DNA of 64,000 nucleotides from Salinirubellus salinus (GCF_025231485.1 NZ_CP104003.1:2604001-2668000); one strand, 5' to 3'; positions 1 to 8,409 are shown, counted from the first letter of the stretch. Notes: generated by a model from the sequence alone, not told the origin. Made by a program: numbers and translations.

Positions 1-300
1 ACCCCTCCCCCGGGTGACGACCCGTTCTCCGTCTCGTTCGTCGCCTCCCTCGTCGGCCTCTTCTTCGGCGGCGGACTCCTGCTCGCCGCCGGCAGTGGCC
101 TCGTCTCGCTCGCGCTCGTCGAGCTGCTCGGACCGTTCGGCGACTGGACCCACCTCGCACTCCCGCTCCTGATCGTCGCGCCCCCGATAGCGGTGCTGGT
201 GACCACCGCGTTCGCGAATCTCTTCATCAATTTCACCTACGCCGGGGCCGTCGTGGGTGCCGTGGTCGCGGGAATCCTGCTCCGACGGCGCTACCGGTGA
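1..300 (+). CDS. C-terminal part of an integral membrane protein (partial)
   Basis: The window opens inside this reading frame, which stays open from base 1 to TGA at 298-300 (99 residues seen). The visible part is almost entirely hydrophobic: I count about three membrane segments rich in Leu, Val, Ala and Gly, the last ending in a basic tail (LLRRRYR). A short helix break (GPFGDWTH) separates the first two. The family cannot be named from this fragment; small haloarchaeal membrane families of this look are common. The start and N-terminus lie before the window. The next gene is convergent. Confidence 0.7.
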   Translation, partial: TPPPGDDPFSVSFVASLVGLFFGGGLLLAAGSGLVSLALVELLGPFGDWTHLALPLLIVAPPIAVLVTTAFANLFINFTYAGAVVGAVVAGILLRRRYR

Positions 301-334
301 GAGTGCCGGCTCCGTGGTCGGCCCCCCGGACCGC

Positions 335-913
335 TCAGAACTCGCCGGTGACGGTCCCGTCGGCGTCGAGCGTGACGATCCCCTCGAACAGGTCGCGATA
401 CCCCTCCAGTACCTCGGGTTCGTGGACCTCCTCGGCGAGGTGGAAGAGGCCGACGGCGTCGTGGTCTCGCAGGAGGTCGAGGATGCGCTCGACGGCCTCG
501 CGGGCGCGGTCCTCGTCGGCGTAGTAGGCCATCTCGGTGATGGAGTCGACGCTCACGCGGAGCTTGCCGTCGTGCGTCTCGAGGAACTGTCGTACCTGGT
601 CGACGATGCCGTCGAGGTCGTCCGGGGCGGCGACGTAGTGGACGCGGTCCGACGAGCGCCGGGAGTAGCCCCGTTCGACCGAGAGCGTGTCGAGGATGAC
701 CGCGCGGTCCTCGTCGACGCCGTAGTGTTCGAGTTTCTGCTGGACCTCGCGGGCGGTGGTGCGCGTCGAGACGACCAGCAGGTGGTCGGTGTCCGTCTTG
801 AGGAAGTCCGTGTCGATGCGGTCGGTCTCGCCGGTGCTCGGATGGACGAGCAGGATGCCCGTCCCGCCCGGGATGGTGTCCGGCGTGTTCTCAATGGCGA
901 GTTCGTAGTCCAT
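335..913 (-). CDS. RecA/KaiC-fold-like haloarchaeal protein without Walker A
   Basis: A 192-residue soluble acidic protein starting with ATG. The alternation of beta strands and helices (GTGILLVHP, HLLVVSTRT, RAVILDTLS, KLRVSVDSITEMAYY, AVGLFHL) resembles RecA/KaiC-type domains used by many haloarchaeal proteins, but the nucleotide-binding loop is replaced by HPSTGETDR with no GKT/GKS. The stretch VSVDSITEMAYYADED sits where a Walker B strand would be. I recall highly similar haloarchaeal proteins of unknown function (DUF7090-type, from memory). Role unknown; a regulatory or signalling ATPase relic is an inference. It is convergent with the membrane gene ending at 300 and stands alone. Confidence 0.75.
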   Translation of the reverse strand: MDYELAIENTPDTIPGGTGILLVHPSTGETDRIDTDFLKTDTDHLLVVSTRTTAREVQQKLEHYGVDEDRAVILDTLSVERGYSRRSSDRVHYVAAPDDLDGIVDQVRQFLETHDGKLRVSVDSITEMAYYADEDRAREAVERILDLLRDHDAVGLFHLAEEVHEPEVLEGYRDLFEGIVTLDADGTVTGEF

Positions 914-969
914 ACCGGGACGGGGAGTGCGAGCGTCTTAAATTCCACACCCAGCGGGCGGCCGTCGGG

Positions 970-1398
970 TCAAAAGACGCTGTCGGCGGTGGCCGCGCCG
1001 ACGACGGAGAAGATGGCGCCCACCGAGACGGCCTTTGCGGTGACGAGGACCTGATCGCGAGGGGCGACGTCGAAGTCGGCGAAGAACGTCGCCGGGGCAT
1101 CGAACACCAGCGCGAGGACGAGGACGGAGCCGAACGAGACCACCATCAGCGAGAGGAACCGCAGGGGGATACCCGCTAGGTCGGTCTCCCGGTCCGGGTC
1201 GCGTTCGTCGGCCTTGTAGAGCGCGCCGTAGCCGATGCCGAAGACGATGGCCACGGCGAGGAGCAACTGCACCTCGTTCATGTTCGTCGCCAGCTGCCAC
1301 ACCTCCGCGGTCACGACGAACGGGCCGGCCAGCAGGAACCCACCGACCATCTGCTGGGCCACGTCGGCGGTCTTGAATCGGCGTGCCGGTCCGACCAT
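970..1398 (-). CDS. DUF2391-type integral membrane protein
   Basis: 142 residues starting at ATG 1396-1398. The N-terminus is short and basic (GPARRFKTADVAQQM), followed by four hydrophobic segments: residues about 19-37, 45-62, 82-100 and 118-138. A charged cytoplasmic-type loop (KADERDPDRETD) separates segments two and three. This matches the DUF2391 (TIGR02587-like) membrane family as I remember it; function is unknown in that family. It is followed on the same strand after about 55 nt by the RecA-like gene, so they may share a transcript. Confidence 0.65.
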   Translation of the reverse strand: MVGPARRFKTADVAQQMVGGFLLAGPFVVTAEVWQLATNMNEVQLLLAVAIVFGIGYGALYKADERDPDRETDLAGIPLRFLSLMVVSFGSVLVLALVFDAPATFFADFDVAPRDQVLVTAKAVSVGAIFSVVGAATADSVF

Positions 1399-1440
1399 AC
1401 GGGCCGAGTCGGCGGGCAGGCCGTATAACGCTCCCGGCTG

Positions 1441-1740
1441 TCAGTCGAGCACCTCGGCCGGGAGGAGTCGTCGACCCGCGGCCACCCGGGCGCCCGTCAC
1501 GAGCGACTCCTTCTCGGAGCGCGACAGCTGTTTCACCGCGTACTCGCGGGACATCGCCCCCGATTTCGTGTCGAACCGCTCGACGTGGACCAGTTCGACC
1601 GGGGTGCGCCCGCGGGTGTACTTCGCGCCCTCGCCCGTGTCGTGTTCGGCGACACGCCGGGCCGGGTCGGTGGTGTAGCCGGTGTAGAGCGTGTCGTCGG
1701 CACAGCGCAGCACGTAGACGTAGTGGTCGGCGTCGGACAT
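1441..1740 (-). CDS. GIY-YIG nuclease-superfamily protein (UPF0213/YhbQ type)
   Basis: 99 residues. The N-terminus carries the family signature as YVYVLRC....LYTGYT (residues 7-23), followed by the conserved Arg of the second motif (DPARRVAEHDTGEGAKYTRGR, written here only as RRVAEH and YTRGR). The region GAMSREYAVKQLSRSEKE resembles the YhbQ/UPF0213 group of single-domain GIY-YIG proteins, which are proposed to act on DNA but whose substrates are poorly defined. The catalytic Glu expected near the end of the domain may be the one in SREYAVK. A TATA-like CTCTTATTG on the minus strand lies about 33 nt before the start. Confidence 0.88.
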   Translation of the reverse strand: MSDADHYVYVLRCADDTLYTGYTTDPARRVAEHDTGEGAKYTRGRTPVELVHVERFDTKSGAMSREYAVKQLSRSEKESLVTGARVAAGRRLLPAEVLD

Positions 1741-1809
1741 CGCGGTCGCTCACCCCTTCGCGCGCCGTCAATAAGAGGGCACCCTGTGATTTAGACCCGA
1801 TACCACGGT

Positions 1810-1965
1810 CTACGACCGTGTCTCGGACGCACGTTCCCTCGAGACCTCGGCGATCCCAGCGTTCGCAGAGCAGTTCGGACAGGCGTGAATCTGTCCCATT
1901 TCATCCGCGAACACCCGGGCGAAGCGGTCCGAGACGTGCGCCTCACAGTGATCACACCTGGGCAT
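1810..1965 (-). CDS. Micro zinc-finger protein, DUF7563-like (copy 1)
   Basis: 51 residues from the ATG at 1963-1965. Two CxxC pairs (CDHC at residues 4-7, CPNC at 31-34) suggest one zinc-binding ribbon: MPRCDHCEAHVSD..ARVFAD....HACPNCSANAG. An upstream in-frame ATG at 2037 would add 24 residues but overlaps the TATA-like stretch at about 2020-2030, so I chose the shorter start. A paralogue of the same design lies at 5519-5677. Small haloarchaeal zinc-finger proteins of this kind are numerous; some influence swarming or biofilm in Haloferax, but nothing specific can be said about this one. Confidence 0.8.
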   Translation of the reverse strand: MPRCDHCEAHVSDRFARVFADEMGQIHACPNCSANAGIAEVSRERASETRS

Positions 1966-2074
1966 TCTAGCTGCCGACTCGGCGGTGCCTCGCCGGCACG
2001 TGACTATACGGCACGAACCATCATATAATCTCGCCATGGGGTATCCCCGGTAGGGGCCGGGCGCGTGCCGCGAC

Positions 2075-2872
2075 TCAGACCTCGCTCACGTCGCGAGCGC
2101 GGGCGACCCCGCGAGCGACGAGGCCGGCCTGCGCCCCCGCGGTGAACCCCGCGTCGACGTTGACCACGGAGAGCGCCGTGCAGGACTGGAGCATCCCGAC
2201 CAGCGCGGCCTCGCCGTCGCCGCCCGCCCCGTAGCCGTTCGAGACGGGGAGGCCGACGAGGGGCACGTCGACGAGCCCGGCGAGGACGGTCGGGAGCGCC
2301 CCCTCGCGACCGGCCGCGACGACGAGCACGTCCATCTCCCGGAGGGCCGGGAGCGCGTCGAACAGCCGGGCGATGCCGGCGACGCCCACGTCGTCGACGC
2401 GCCGGACCTCGAGTCCCATCTCGCGGACCACCGCGGCTGCCTCGCCGGCCGGCATCGCGTCCGAGGTGCCCGCGGTGACGACGCCGACGACGCCGTCGAG
2501 TTCGGGCGGTTCGTAGTCGGGGGCGTGGACGACCACGGTCAGCGCCCGCGGATCGTACTCGACGCCGACGGCGGGGTCGTGCTCCTCGGCGGCGCTCCGG
2601 ACCGCCGCGGCCGTCGCCTCGTCCGCGCGGGTGACGAGCGCGTGGCCGGTCGTCTCGAGGGCGTCGGCCGCCAGCGCGGCGGTCTCGGCTGTCGTCTTGC
2701 CGTCGGCGAGCACCGCCTCGGGCACCCCACTCCGTGACTCGCGGGCGGCGTCGAACCGGCCCGCCTCCCCGGTCACGTAGCCGCCGAGGGCGGCCTCCGC
2801 GGCCGCCGCCGAGAGCTCACCCTCCGCGACGGCCTCCAGTACTCCGCGCAGGTCGCGGTCCGTCTCGTCCAT
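2075..2872 (-). CDS. larB: LarB, nickel-pincer cofactor synthase (AIR carboxylase-like)
   Basis: 265 residues from ATG 2872. LarB carboxylates and hydrolyses nicotinic acid adenine dinucleotide, the first step of the nickel-pincer nucleotide used by lactate racemase (family knowledge). The C-terminal half is a PurE-like Rossmann domain: GVVGVVTAGTSDAMPAGEAA, DVLVVAAGREGALPTVLAGL, and the family-typical SNGYGAGGDGEAAL near residue 210. The N-terminal 60 residues contain a helical region (LRGVLEAVAEGELSAAAAEAAL). The frame stays open to a GTG at 3047-3049, which would add 59 Arg/Ala-rich residues; I consider that a leader rather than protein. No LarC or LarE is in the window. Confidence 0.88.
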   Translation of the reverse strand: MDETDRDLRGVLEAVAEGELSAAAAEAALGGYVTGEAGRFDAARESRSGVPEAVLADGKTTAETAALAADALETTGHALVTRADEATAAAVRSAAEEHDPAVGVEYDPRALTVVVHAPDYEPPELDGVVGVVTAGTSDAMPAGEAAAVVREMGLEVRRVDDVGVAGIARLFDALPALREMDVLVVAAGREGALPTVLAGLVDVPLVGLPVSNGYGAGGDGEAALVGMLQSCTALSVVNVDAGFTAGAQAGLVARGVARARDVSEV

Positions 2873-2930
2873 GGCCGCCGGTCGCGGCCGACGGAGGTGT
2901 GCCTTCCGTCTCGTCCTGGCGGCGGCACGA

Positions 2931-2959
2931 CGCGCGCGAGCGTCAGACGCTCGCGCGCG
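2931..2959. promoter_or_regulatory. Perfect 13-bp GC hairpin upstream of larB
   Basis: Arms CGCGCGCGAGCGT (2931-2943) and ACGCTCGCGCGCG (2947-2959) are exact inverted complements around a 3-nt loop. It lies 59 nt in front of the larB start. A TATA-like GTTTAGGC on the minus strand near 3075 would place larB transcription start near 3049, so the hairpin would be in the 5' leader of the mRNA. Confidence 0.6.
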
Positions 2960-3115
2960 AGGTGGCCGACGAGCCGCGGTTGGGGCCGTGACTGGCCGAT
3001 TCGGGGTGCCGATCGGCCCGTCGTCGGGCTGTCTATCAGGGTCGTTCACGCTCTCGACCCCCTCGAACCGGCCTAAACCCCCGCGAGAACCGGCGAGGAC
3101 GCCCCTGAACGGGAA

Positions 3116-3125
3116 CTATTATAAA
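3116..3125 (+). promoter_or_regulatory. TATA box of the DUF1931 gene
   Basis: CTATTATAAA is centred 29 nt before ATG 3150, the spacing expected for a leaderless haloarchaeal transcript. It is among the most AT-rich spots in the neighbourhood. Confidence 0.75.
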
Positions 3126-3149
3126 GGGGGCTACTGTACGCCATCCCGT

Positions 3150-3317
3150 ATGGCAGACCTGATCGTCAAGGCCGCTGTGAAGGAAGCGCTCGATGACATG
3201 AACGTCGCCTCGGACTTCTACGACGCGCTCGACGAGGAAGTCGCCGAGCTGCTCGAGGACGCCGCCCGGCGTGCCTCGGAGAACGACCGCAAGACGGTCC
3301 AGCCGCGCGACCTGTAA
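3150..3317 (+). CDS. DUF1931 single histone-fold protein
   Basis: 55 residues, ATG 3150. The sequence MADLIVKAAVKEAL..MNVASDFYDALDEEVAELLEDAARRASENDRKTVQPRDL (abbreviated) is helical with the histone-fold ending T-V-Q-P-R-D-L, which is the last loop and helix cap of histone folds. The family is small, near-invariant across haloarchaea and related to archaeal histones, but lacks most basic DNA-contact residues (net acidic here), so a DNA-packing role is unproven. It has its own strong TATA box 29 nt upstream and is probably monocistronic. The gene is convergent with rpiA. Confidence 0.85.
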   Translation: MADLIVKAAVKEALDDMNVASDFYDALDEEVAELLEDAARRASENDRKTVQPRDL

Positions 3318-3375
3318 GCCGGTTAGACCCCCCAACTTTCTTTCGACGCCACCACCCGAGAGCCGCGCGGCTCGC

Positions 3376-4083
3376 CTACTCGTCGGTCCGTTCGAGCACG
3401 TCGACGCTGTCCTCGCGGCCGACGTACACCGCCGCCGTGCAGTCGACGAACAGGCCGTGTTCGACCACGCCCGCGAGCGCCGAGAGGTCGGCCGCCAGCG
3501 CCGCCGGGTCCGCGATGGACCCGAACGCGCAGTCGAGGACGAGGTTCCCGTTGTCCGTGACGACGGGGCCGTCCTTCCGCTCGGCGGCCCGGAGCGTCGG
3601 GTCGCCGCCGAGGTCGGCGAGGCGCGCCTCGACGACCGGTGCGGCGTCCGGGAGCACCTCGACGGGGACGGGGTGGTCCAGCGAGTCGGTACGCTTCGAC
3701 GGGTCCGCGACGACGAGCAACCGGTCGGCGGCGGTGTCGACCACCTTCTCGCGAGCGTGGGCCGCGCCGCCACCCTTGACGAGGTGGAAGGGGCCGCCGT
3801 CGTCGCCACAGAACTGGTCGGCGCCGTCGATGGCGAGGTCCGGCGTGGCGTCGGCCAGCGTCACGAGGGGGATACCGGCCTCGCGGGCGACCTGCCGGGA
3901 CTGGTGGGAGGTCGGGATGCCCGTCACGTCGAGGCCCGCGTCGACCGCCCGGCCGAGCACCCGGATGGCGTGGGCCGCGGTGCTCCCCGTCCCGAGGCCG
4001 ACGACGTCACCGTCCTCGACGGCCTCGGCGGCGGCCTCGCCGGCCCGCCGCTTCGCCGCCTCGCTGCCCCCGTTCGACTTCAT
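3376..4083 (-). CDS. rpiA: Ribose-5-phosphate isomerase A
   Basis: 235 residues from ATG 4081-4083. RpiA interconverts ribose 5-phosphate and ribulose 5-phosphate. Diagnostic motifs are in order: GLGTGSTAAHAI (phosphate loop, residues about 29-40), TSHQSRQ, AIDGADQ with the catalytic Asp region, and VKGGGAAHAREK carrying the catalytic Lys/Glu area; the C-terminal LFVDCTAAVYVG is also typical. Length matches the family. A TATA-like CTTTTTGTC on the minus strand (about 4104-4113) lies 26 nt upstream. It is divergent from the mutase gene at 4180, giving a shared 96-bp promoter region. Confidence 0.95.
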   Translation of the reverse strand: MKSNGGSEAAKRRAGEAAAEAVEDGDVVGLGTGSTAAHAIRVLGRAVDAGLDVTGIPTSHQSRQVAREAGIPLVTLADATPDLAIDGADQFCGDDGGPFHLVKGGGAAHAREKVVDTAADRLLVVADPSKRTDSLDHPVPVEVLPDAAPVVEARLADLGGDPTLRAAERKDGPVVTDNGNLVLDCAFGSIADPAALAADLSALAGVVEHGLFVDCTAAVYVGREDSVDVLERTDE

Positions 4084-4179
4084 ACTCGGCGGTGTCGCCC
4101 CGAGGACAAAAAGCGGGTGGGACTCCCACGGGGTCGCCGGACCGCCCACGCTTTTCCCGTCGGTCACCGTGTCTCCGCT

Positions 4180-5490
4180 ATGTTCGGAACCAGCGGCATC
4201 CGCGGCCCCGTCGGCGAGACGGTGACGGCCGACCTCGCGCTCTCGGTCGGGCGGGCGCTCGGCGTCGACGCCGACCGGGTCGTCGTCGGCCGCGACCCCC
4301 GAGAGAGCGGCGAACTCCTCGGCGACGCGCTGACGGCGGGCCTGCGCGAGCAGGGGACCGACGTAATCGACGTCGGGCTGGCAGCCACGCCGACCGTCGC
4401 CCGCGCCGTCGCGTGGGAGGACGCCGACGCGGGCGTGAGTCTCACGGCCAGTCACAACCCCGCCGAGGACAACGGCATCAAGCTCTGGCAGCCCTCCGGC
4501 CAGGCGTTCGACGGGCCGATGCAGGACGAGATGACCGAACGCGTGCAGGCGGCCGACTGGGAGCTCCAGCCGTGGGACGGCCTCGGGACGCGTGAACGGA
4601 CGTCGGCGACCGAGCGCCACGTCCAGACGCTCGTCGACCGGGTCGACCTCGACCGGCCGCTGTCGGTCGTCGTCGACCTCGGGAACGGCGCGGGCGGGGT
4701 CGGGCCGGCCGCGCTCTCGCGGCTCGGCTGCGAGGTGGAGACGCTGAACGCCCAGCCCGACGGCTCGTTCCCCGGCCGACCCTCCGAGCCGACGCCGGAG
4801 AACTGCGAGTCGCTGGCGACGCTGGTGCGCGAGGGGGACGCCGACCTCGGCATCGCGCACGACGGCGACGCCGACCGGATGCGTGCGGTGGCCGGCGACG
4901 GCACCTACCTCTCGGGCGACGTGCTGCTGGCGGTGCTGGCGGGGGCGGCCGTCGAGTCGGGCGACCGGGTCGCCGTCCCGGTCGACACCAGCCTCGCCGT
5001 CGAGGACTACCTCGCCGAGCGCGGCGCGAGCGTCGAGCGGACCCCCGTCGGAGACGTGTACGTCGCCGCGGCGGTCGCCGAGGGGGCGGCGTTCGGCGGC
5101 GAGCCCAGTGGGTCGTGGATCTGGGGGACCGAGACGCTCTGTCCGGACGGGCCGCTGGCGGCGGTGAAACTGGTCGAACTCGCCGCCGAGCGACCGCTCG
5201 CCGACCGGGCGGCAGCGGTGCCGGACTACCCCATCCGGCGGGCGAACGTCGAGACGGACGCGAAGGCGGCGGTGATGGAATCGGTGACTTCGCGCGTGCG
5301 CGAGGACTACGACGACGTGACGACGATGGACGGGGTCCGCATCGGCACCGACGACGGGTGGTTCCTCGTCCGGGCCTCGGGGACCCAGCCGATGGTCCGG
5401 GTGACCGCGGAGGCACGCGAGGCCGAGCGGACGGACGCGCTGTTCGAGACGGCGCGGTCGCTGGTCGAGGCGGCGGTGGAGGAGAACTGA
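4180..5490 (+). CDS. glmM: Phosphoglucosamine mutase / phosphomannomutase family
   Basis: 436 residues from ATG 4180. Alpha-D-phosphohexomutase family enzyme moving phosphate between C1 and C6 of a hexose phosphate. Active-site serine loop LTASHNP with Ser91; metal loop AHDGDADRMRA; sugar loop GGEPSGSWIW; phosphate-binding loop VRASGTQPMVRV at the C-terminus. The N-terminal GTSGIRG is also conserved. Archaeal members are annotated either GlmM or ManB; substrate (glucosamine-phosphate versus mannose-phosphate) cannot be decided from sequence here, so the symbol is tentative. TATA-like GCTTTTCCC about 26 nt upstream. It is divergent from rpiA. Confidence 0.9.
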   Translation: MFGTSGIRGPVGETVTADLALSVGRALGVDADRVVVGRDPRESGELLGDALTAGLREQGTDVIDVGLAATPTVARAVAWEDADAGVSLTASHNPAEDNGIKLWQPSGQAFDGPMQDEMTERVQAADWELQPWDGLGTRERTSATERHVQTLVDRVDLDRPLSVVVDLGNGAGGVGPAALSRLGCEVETLNAQPDGSFPGRPSEPTPENCESLATLVREGDADLGIAHDGDADRMRAVAGDGTYLSGDVLLAVLAGAAVESGDRVAVPVDTSLAVEDYLAERGASVERTPVGDVYVAAAVAEGAAFGGEPSGSWIWGTETLCPDGPLAAVKLVELAAERPLADRAAAVPDYPIRRANVETDAKAAVMESVTSRVREDYDDVTTMDGVRIGTDDGWFLVRASGTQPMVRVTAEAREAERTDALFETARSLVEAAVEEN

Positions 5491-5518
5491 GCGGGAGAGA
5501 CCAGAGCGGCCGGGACGT

Positions 5519-5677
5519 TCAGGTGCGTCGTGTCGAACGGGCCTGCCGAACGCTGGCACCGTCGCGTATCTTGTCCTCACACTTGGGACAGACCCGAGGG
5601 TCCTCGACGCCGTTTGGTGTGAAGACTCGTGCGTAGGCACTCGTCACGAAAGCTCCACAGTTCTGGCACTCCGGCAT
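5519..5677 (-). CDS. Micro zinc-finger protein, DUF7563-like (copy 2)
   Basis: 52 residues, ATG 5675-5677. CQNC (residues 4-7) and CPKC (30-33) form a likely zinc ribbon; the frame MPECQNCGAFVTSAYARVF matches copy 1 at 1810-1965 position by position in its Cys pairs and in YARVF/FARVF. The tail is basic (QARSTRRT), unlike copy 1. A TATA-like CATTATGTT on the minus strand is centred about 28 nt upstream, so the message is probably leaderless. Function unknown. Confidence 0.82.
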   Translation of the reverse strand: MPECQNCGAFVTSAYARVFTPNGVEDPRVCPKCEDKIRDGASVRQARSTRRT

Positions 5678-5943
5678 ACAACGAACGATGGAGCGACGGA
5701 ACATAATGATACCGTGGTAAGAAGGCACACGACACGGGGTTTCGGGGACGTAGCGGCGCGCTACCGGCAATGGAAGCCGGGAATCCCGGCGACACCGGTG
5801 AGGGACACTCTCCGACACGTGACCGGGGAACCGCCTCGAACCGACCGTTCGTCCACCTGCAGTGTCACGAACCGCGAGGGTCACCGGCTCCGGACCGGGG
5901 GGTGCCCGCCACCGCTGTGGCCCCACCTCGCCAGCGCGGCCGC

Positions 5944-6165
5944 TCAGAGCGGGAGGAACCGCTCGTAGAGGTCGTCGATCTGTTCGTTGAACCGCTCGCC
6001 GTCGCCGCCCCACGGGTTCCGGCTGAAGTAGTACGCCGAGGCGAGGACGACGGCGATGGTGACCGAGAGTCGGGGGAGCGCGACGCTGAGCGAGAACGCC
6101 GTGAAGCCCGCGATGAGCCCGGAGACGACGATATCGACCACCTGATAGGCGAAGGCCTTGGCCAT
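5944..6165 (-). CDS. Small two-segment membrane protein
   Basis: 73 residues, ATG 6163-6165. A short N-terminus (MAKAFAYQ) leads into two hydrophobic stretches (about residues 10-27 and 32-46), then an acidic-aromatic soluble tail with NPWGGDGERFNEQIDDLYERFLPL. I do not recognise a named family. It lies 54 nt downstream of... on the opposite side of the serine hydrolase gene, whose stop is at 6220, and on the same strand, so it could be the distal gene of that transcript. Confidence 0.6.
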   Translation of the reverse strand: MAKAFAYQVVDIVVSGLIAGFTAFSLSVALPRLSVTIAVVLASAYYFSRNPWGGDGERFNEQIDDLYERFLPL

Positions 6166-6219
6166 GGTGCTCGTTCGGCTGGGGTGGGTTTGGTTCTCGT
6201 GGTTCCGGGCGCGTCCCGG

Positions 6220-8190
6220 CTACAGGGGCACCACCCGGAGCAGGTACAGTTGCCACGCGAACAGGAGCGCGACGAGCGTCACGGCCGCGTAGTGGACCCG
6301 GAGCGGCCGGGTCCAGTAGCCCTCGCGCCACGCGAGGCCGGCCGCACCGACGGCGGCGACCGTCCCAGCGAGGGCGACGTAGCGGAGCACCTTGCCCGCC
6401 TGCAGCGCGAGCGACGGGGACGCGGCCTCCGCGTCGAAGTTGAGCCACGCGAGCAGGAAGACCACCAGCACGACGAGCCACAGCAGACTCACCGCGCCGA
6501 GGAGGCCTCTGGCGGCACGCTCGCCCTCGCTCGGGGGGTCGCGGTCGCGGAGCCGTCGCCACGCGAACCCACCGACCCAGAGTGCGAGGACGGAGGCGAA
6601 CGCCACCACTCCGGCGCCGACGACGCCCTGTAACACGGCCAGCGACTCGTAACACGGCACTCGCTCGTAGGTCGACGGGGCGAACGCGTCGCGGAACAGG
6701 TGGGTCGCTCGGCCGTCGTCGTCGAACCGGAAGACGAGCGTGTCGCTCCCGCCGCGTTCCTCGTAGACGCCGGGGCGACGTTCGACCCACGTCCGGGTCT
6801 CCTCCCCGAGCCGTCGGGTCGTGAGGGAGCCGTCGTCGGTCGCCCCGACCGTGTACGTCCGCGTCGTGACGCCGAGCAGGCGCTCCCACGACGACTCGGA
6901 GATGGTCAGCGAGCGGTAGTCACCGGCCAGCGCCGCGGCCCGCTCGGCGGCCCCGGCCGGTGGTTCGACGAGGGGGTCGTCGGAGCGCGGGTAGTAGCGG
7001 TCGACGAACGCGTCGAGGAACTTGAAACTTGCCGCGTGGCCGCCGGGCGCGTTGTAGACGACGAACAGGCCGACGTCGCGCTCGGGGAACAGCGCGAGCA
7101 GACTCCGGAACCGCGGGGTGGTCCCCCAGTGGCCGACGATACGCTCGTCGTTCCGGTCCATCTCGATGAAGCCGTAGGCCATCCCGTTGAGTTCGGGGAC
7201 GGCCGTCGACCGCGCGACGTGTCGGCGGTGCATCTCCGCGACCGAGTCGGGAGAGAGGATCCGGGCGTCGTCGACGGTCCCGTCGTTCAGGTGGGCCTGC
7301 GCGAACCGGCCCATGTCCGTCGCGGTCGTCCGGAGCGAGCCGCCCTCGGGCGGCAGCGTCCACACCACCGGGTCGTGGGGCTGGTACGAGCCGTCCACGT
7401 ACGTGTAGCCGATGGCTCGCCGCGGTTCGAGGCGGTCGGACAGCGGCTGTGCGTACGTGGTGTCGGTCATGCCGAGCGGGGTGAAGATGCGCTCGTCGAC
7501 GTACTCGACGAACGTCGTGTCGTACTGCTCCGCGAGGACGTGGCCCGCGAGGGCGGTGCCGTAGTTCGAGTAGGCGACGAACTCGCCCGGCGGCCGGACA
7601 CGGGCGGGTCGCTGGGCCGCGAGGGTCGCCTCCATCGACCGGATGGCGGCCGGGTCGTCCGCGACCATCCCGGTGAAGACGTCCTCGAAGCCCGCCGTGT
7701 GGGTCCCGAGGTGTTCGAGCGTGACGGGCCGCGGGTAGGTCTCGGGCACCGAGACCGCCGAGTCGGTCAGGTAGTCGTTCACGTCACGGTCGAGGGCGAG
7801 GCGGCCGTCCTCGACGCCCTGCATCACGGCCGTCCACGTCACGAGTTTGCCGGTGGAGCCGATGCTGAAGACGGTCGTCTCCGCGTCGACCGGGCGCTCG
7901 GCCTCGAGATCGGCGTAGCCGTACCCCTTCGCGAGGAGCGTCTCGTTCCCCCGGACGAGGACGACGGCGGCCCCCGGAACGTGATGTCGTTCGAGCTGGT
8001 CGGCGACCGTCTCGTCGACCCAGCGTTCGAGGCCGGCACGGTCGTCGAGGCCCGGTGCGTCGAGTTGCGCGGCCGCGGAGGCAGGGGACGAGCCACCGGG
8101 GTCCGGAACTCCGGCGAGGACGGGGGCGCTCACGAGGGCGAGGACGAGCGTCAGGACGACGGCGAGGCGTAGGGGGTGCTGGGAACTCAT
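6220..8190 (-). CDS. Secreted/membrane-anchored serine beta-lactamase-fold hydrolase
   Basis: 656 residues, ATG 8188-8190. An N-terminal signal peptide (about residues 1-27, hydrophobic VVLTLVLALVSAPVLAG) precedes a class C beta-lactamase/PBP-like domain: S112-x-x-K115 in SIGSTGKLVTW, the Y-x-N motif in AYSNYGTALAG, and HxG in IVGHWGTTPRF. After a roughly 100-residue beta-rich domain there are four to five membrane helices near the C-terminus (from about residue 520). The topology suggests an extracellular hydrolase anchored by a C-terminal bundle. Members act on D-amino peptides, esters or lactams; the substrate here is unknown (archaea lack peptidoglycan). Confidence 0.9.
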   Translation of the reverse strand: MSSQHPLRLAVVLTLVLALVSAPVLAGVPDPGGSSPASAAAQLDAPGLDDRAGLERWVDETVADQLERHHVPGAAVVLVRGNETLLAKGYGYADLEAERPVDAETTVFSIGSTGKLVTWTAVMQGVEDGRLALDRDVNDYLTDSAVSVPETYPRPVTLEHLGTHTAGFEDVFTGMVADDPAAIRSMEATLAAQRPARVRPPGEFVAYSNYGTALAGHVLAEQYDTTFVEYVDERIFTPLGMTDTTYAQPLSDRLEPRRAIGYTYVDGSYQPHDPVVWTLPPEGGSLRTTATDMGRFAQAHLNDGTVDDARILSPDSVAEMHRRHVARSTAVPELNGMAYGFIEMDRNDERIVGHWGTTPRFRSLLALFPERDVGLFVVYNAPGGHAASFKFLDAFVDRYYPRSDDPLVEPPAGAAERAAALAGDYRSLTISESSWERLLGVTTRTYTVGATDDGSLTTRRLGEETRTWVERRPGVYEERGGSDTLVFRFDDDGRATHLFRDAFAPSTYERVPCYESLAVLQGVVGAGVVAFASVLALWVGGFAWRRLRDRDPPSEGERAARGLLGAVSLLWLVVLVVFLLAWLNFDAEAASPSLALQAGKVLRYVALAGTVAAVGAAGLAWREGYWTRPLRVHYAAVTLVALLFAWQLYLLRVVPL

Positions 8191-8310
8191 CGGGGGACTC
8201 CTCCTGGAGGGTTGTCGGCGCAGACGCCGGGACTCGACGGGCGGCCGTGTGCCCGACCGGTCGACGAGCGGGGGTAAGCGAGGTGGGCGTATGAATGCAG
8301 AGACCGGTTC

Positions 8311-8409
8311 TCAGTCGGTGAGAGCGGCCGCGTGCGTCGTGTGAGCGGCCGCGACGCCGGTCCCGAGGAGGAGGGTGCAGACGGCGAGAGCGAGCGTGGA
8401 CCGGCGCAT
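8311..8409 (-). CDS. Possible 32-residue secreted micropeptide
   Basis: ATG 8407-8409 to TGA 8311-8313. The protein is nearly all signal-peptide-like: two Arg, then TLALAVCTLLLGTGVAAAH, then THAAALTD. Such a short exported peptide could be real, a signal peptide remnant of a decayed gene, or chance. It lies in the same direction and 120 nt upstream of the serine hydrolase gene. No homologue is known to me. Confidence 0.3.
   Translation of the reverse strand: MRRSTLALAVCTLLLGTGVAAAHTTHAAALTD

Noticed and set aside
4084-5640. A long minus-strand frame continuing rpiA upstream through the mutase gene
   Set aside because: It is antisense to the clearly conserved mutase and shows only GC-rich, Arg/Pro-type composition; RpiA starts naturally at ATG 4083.
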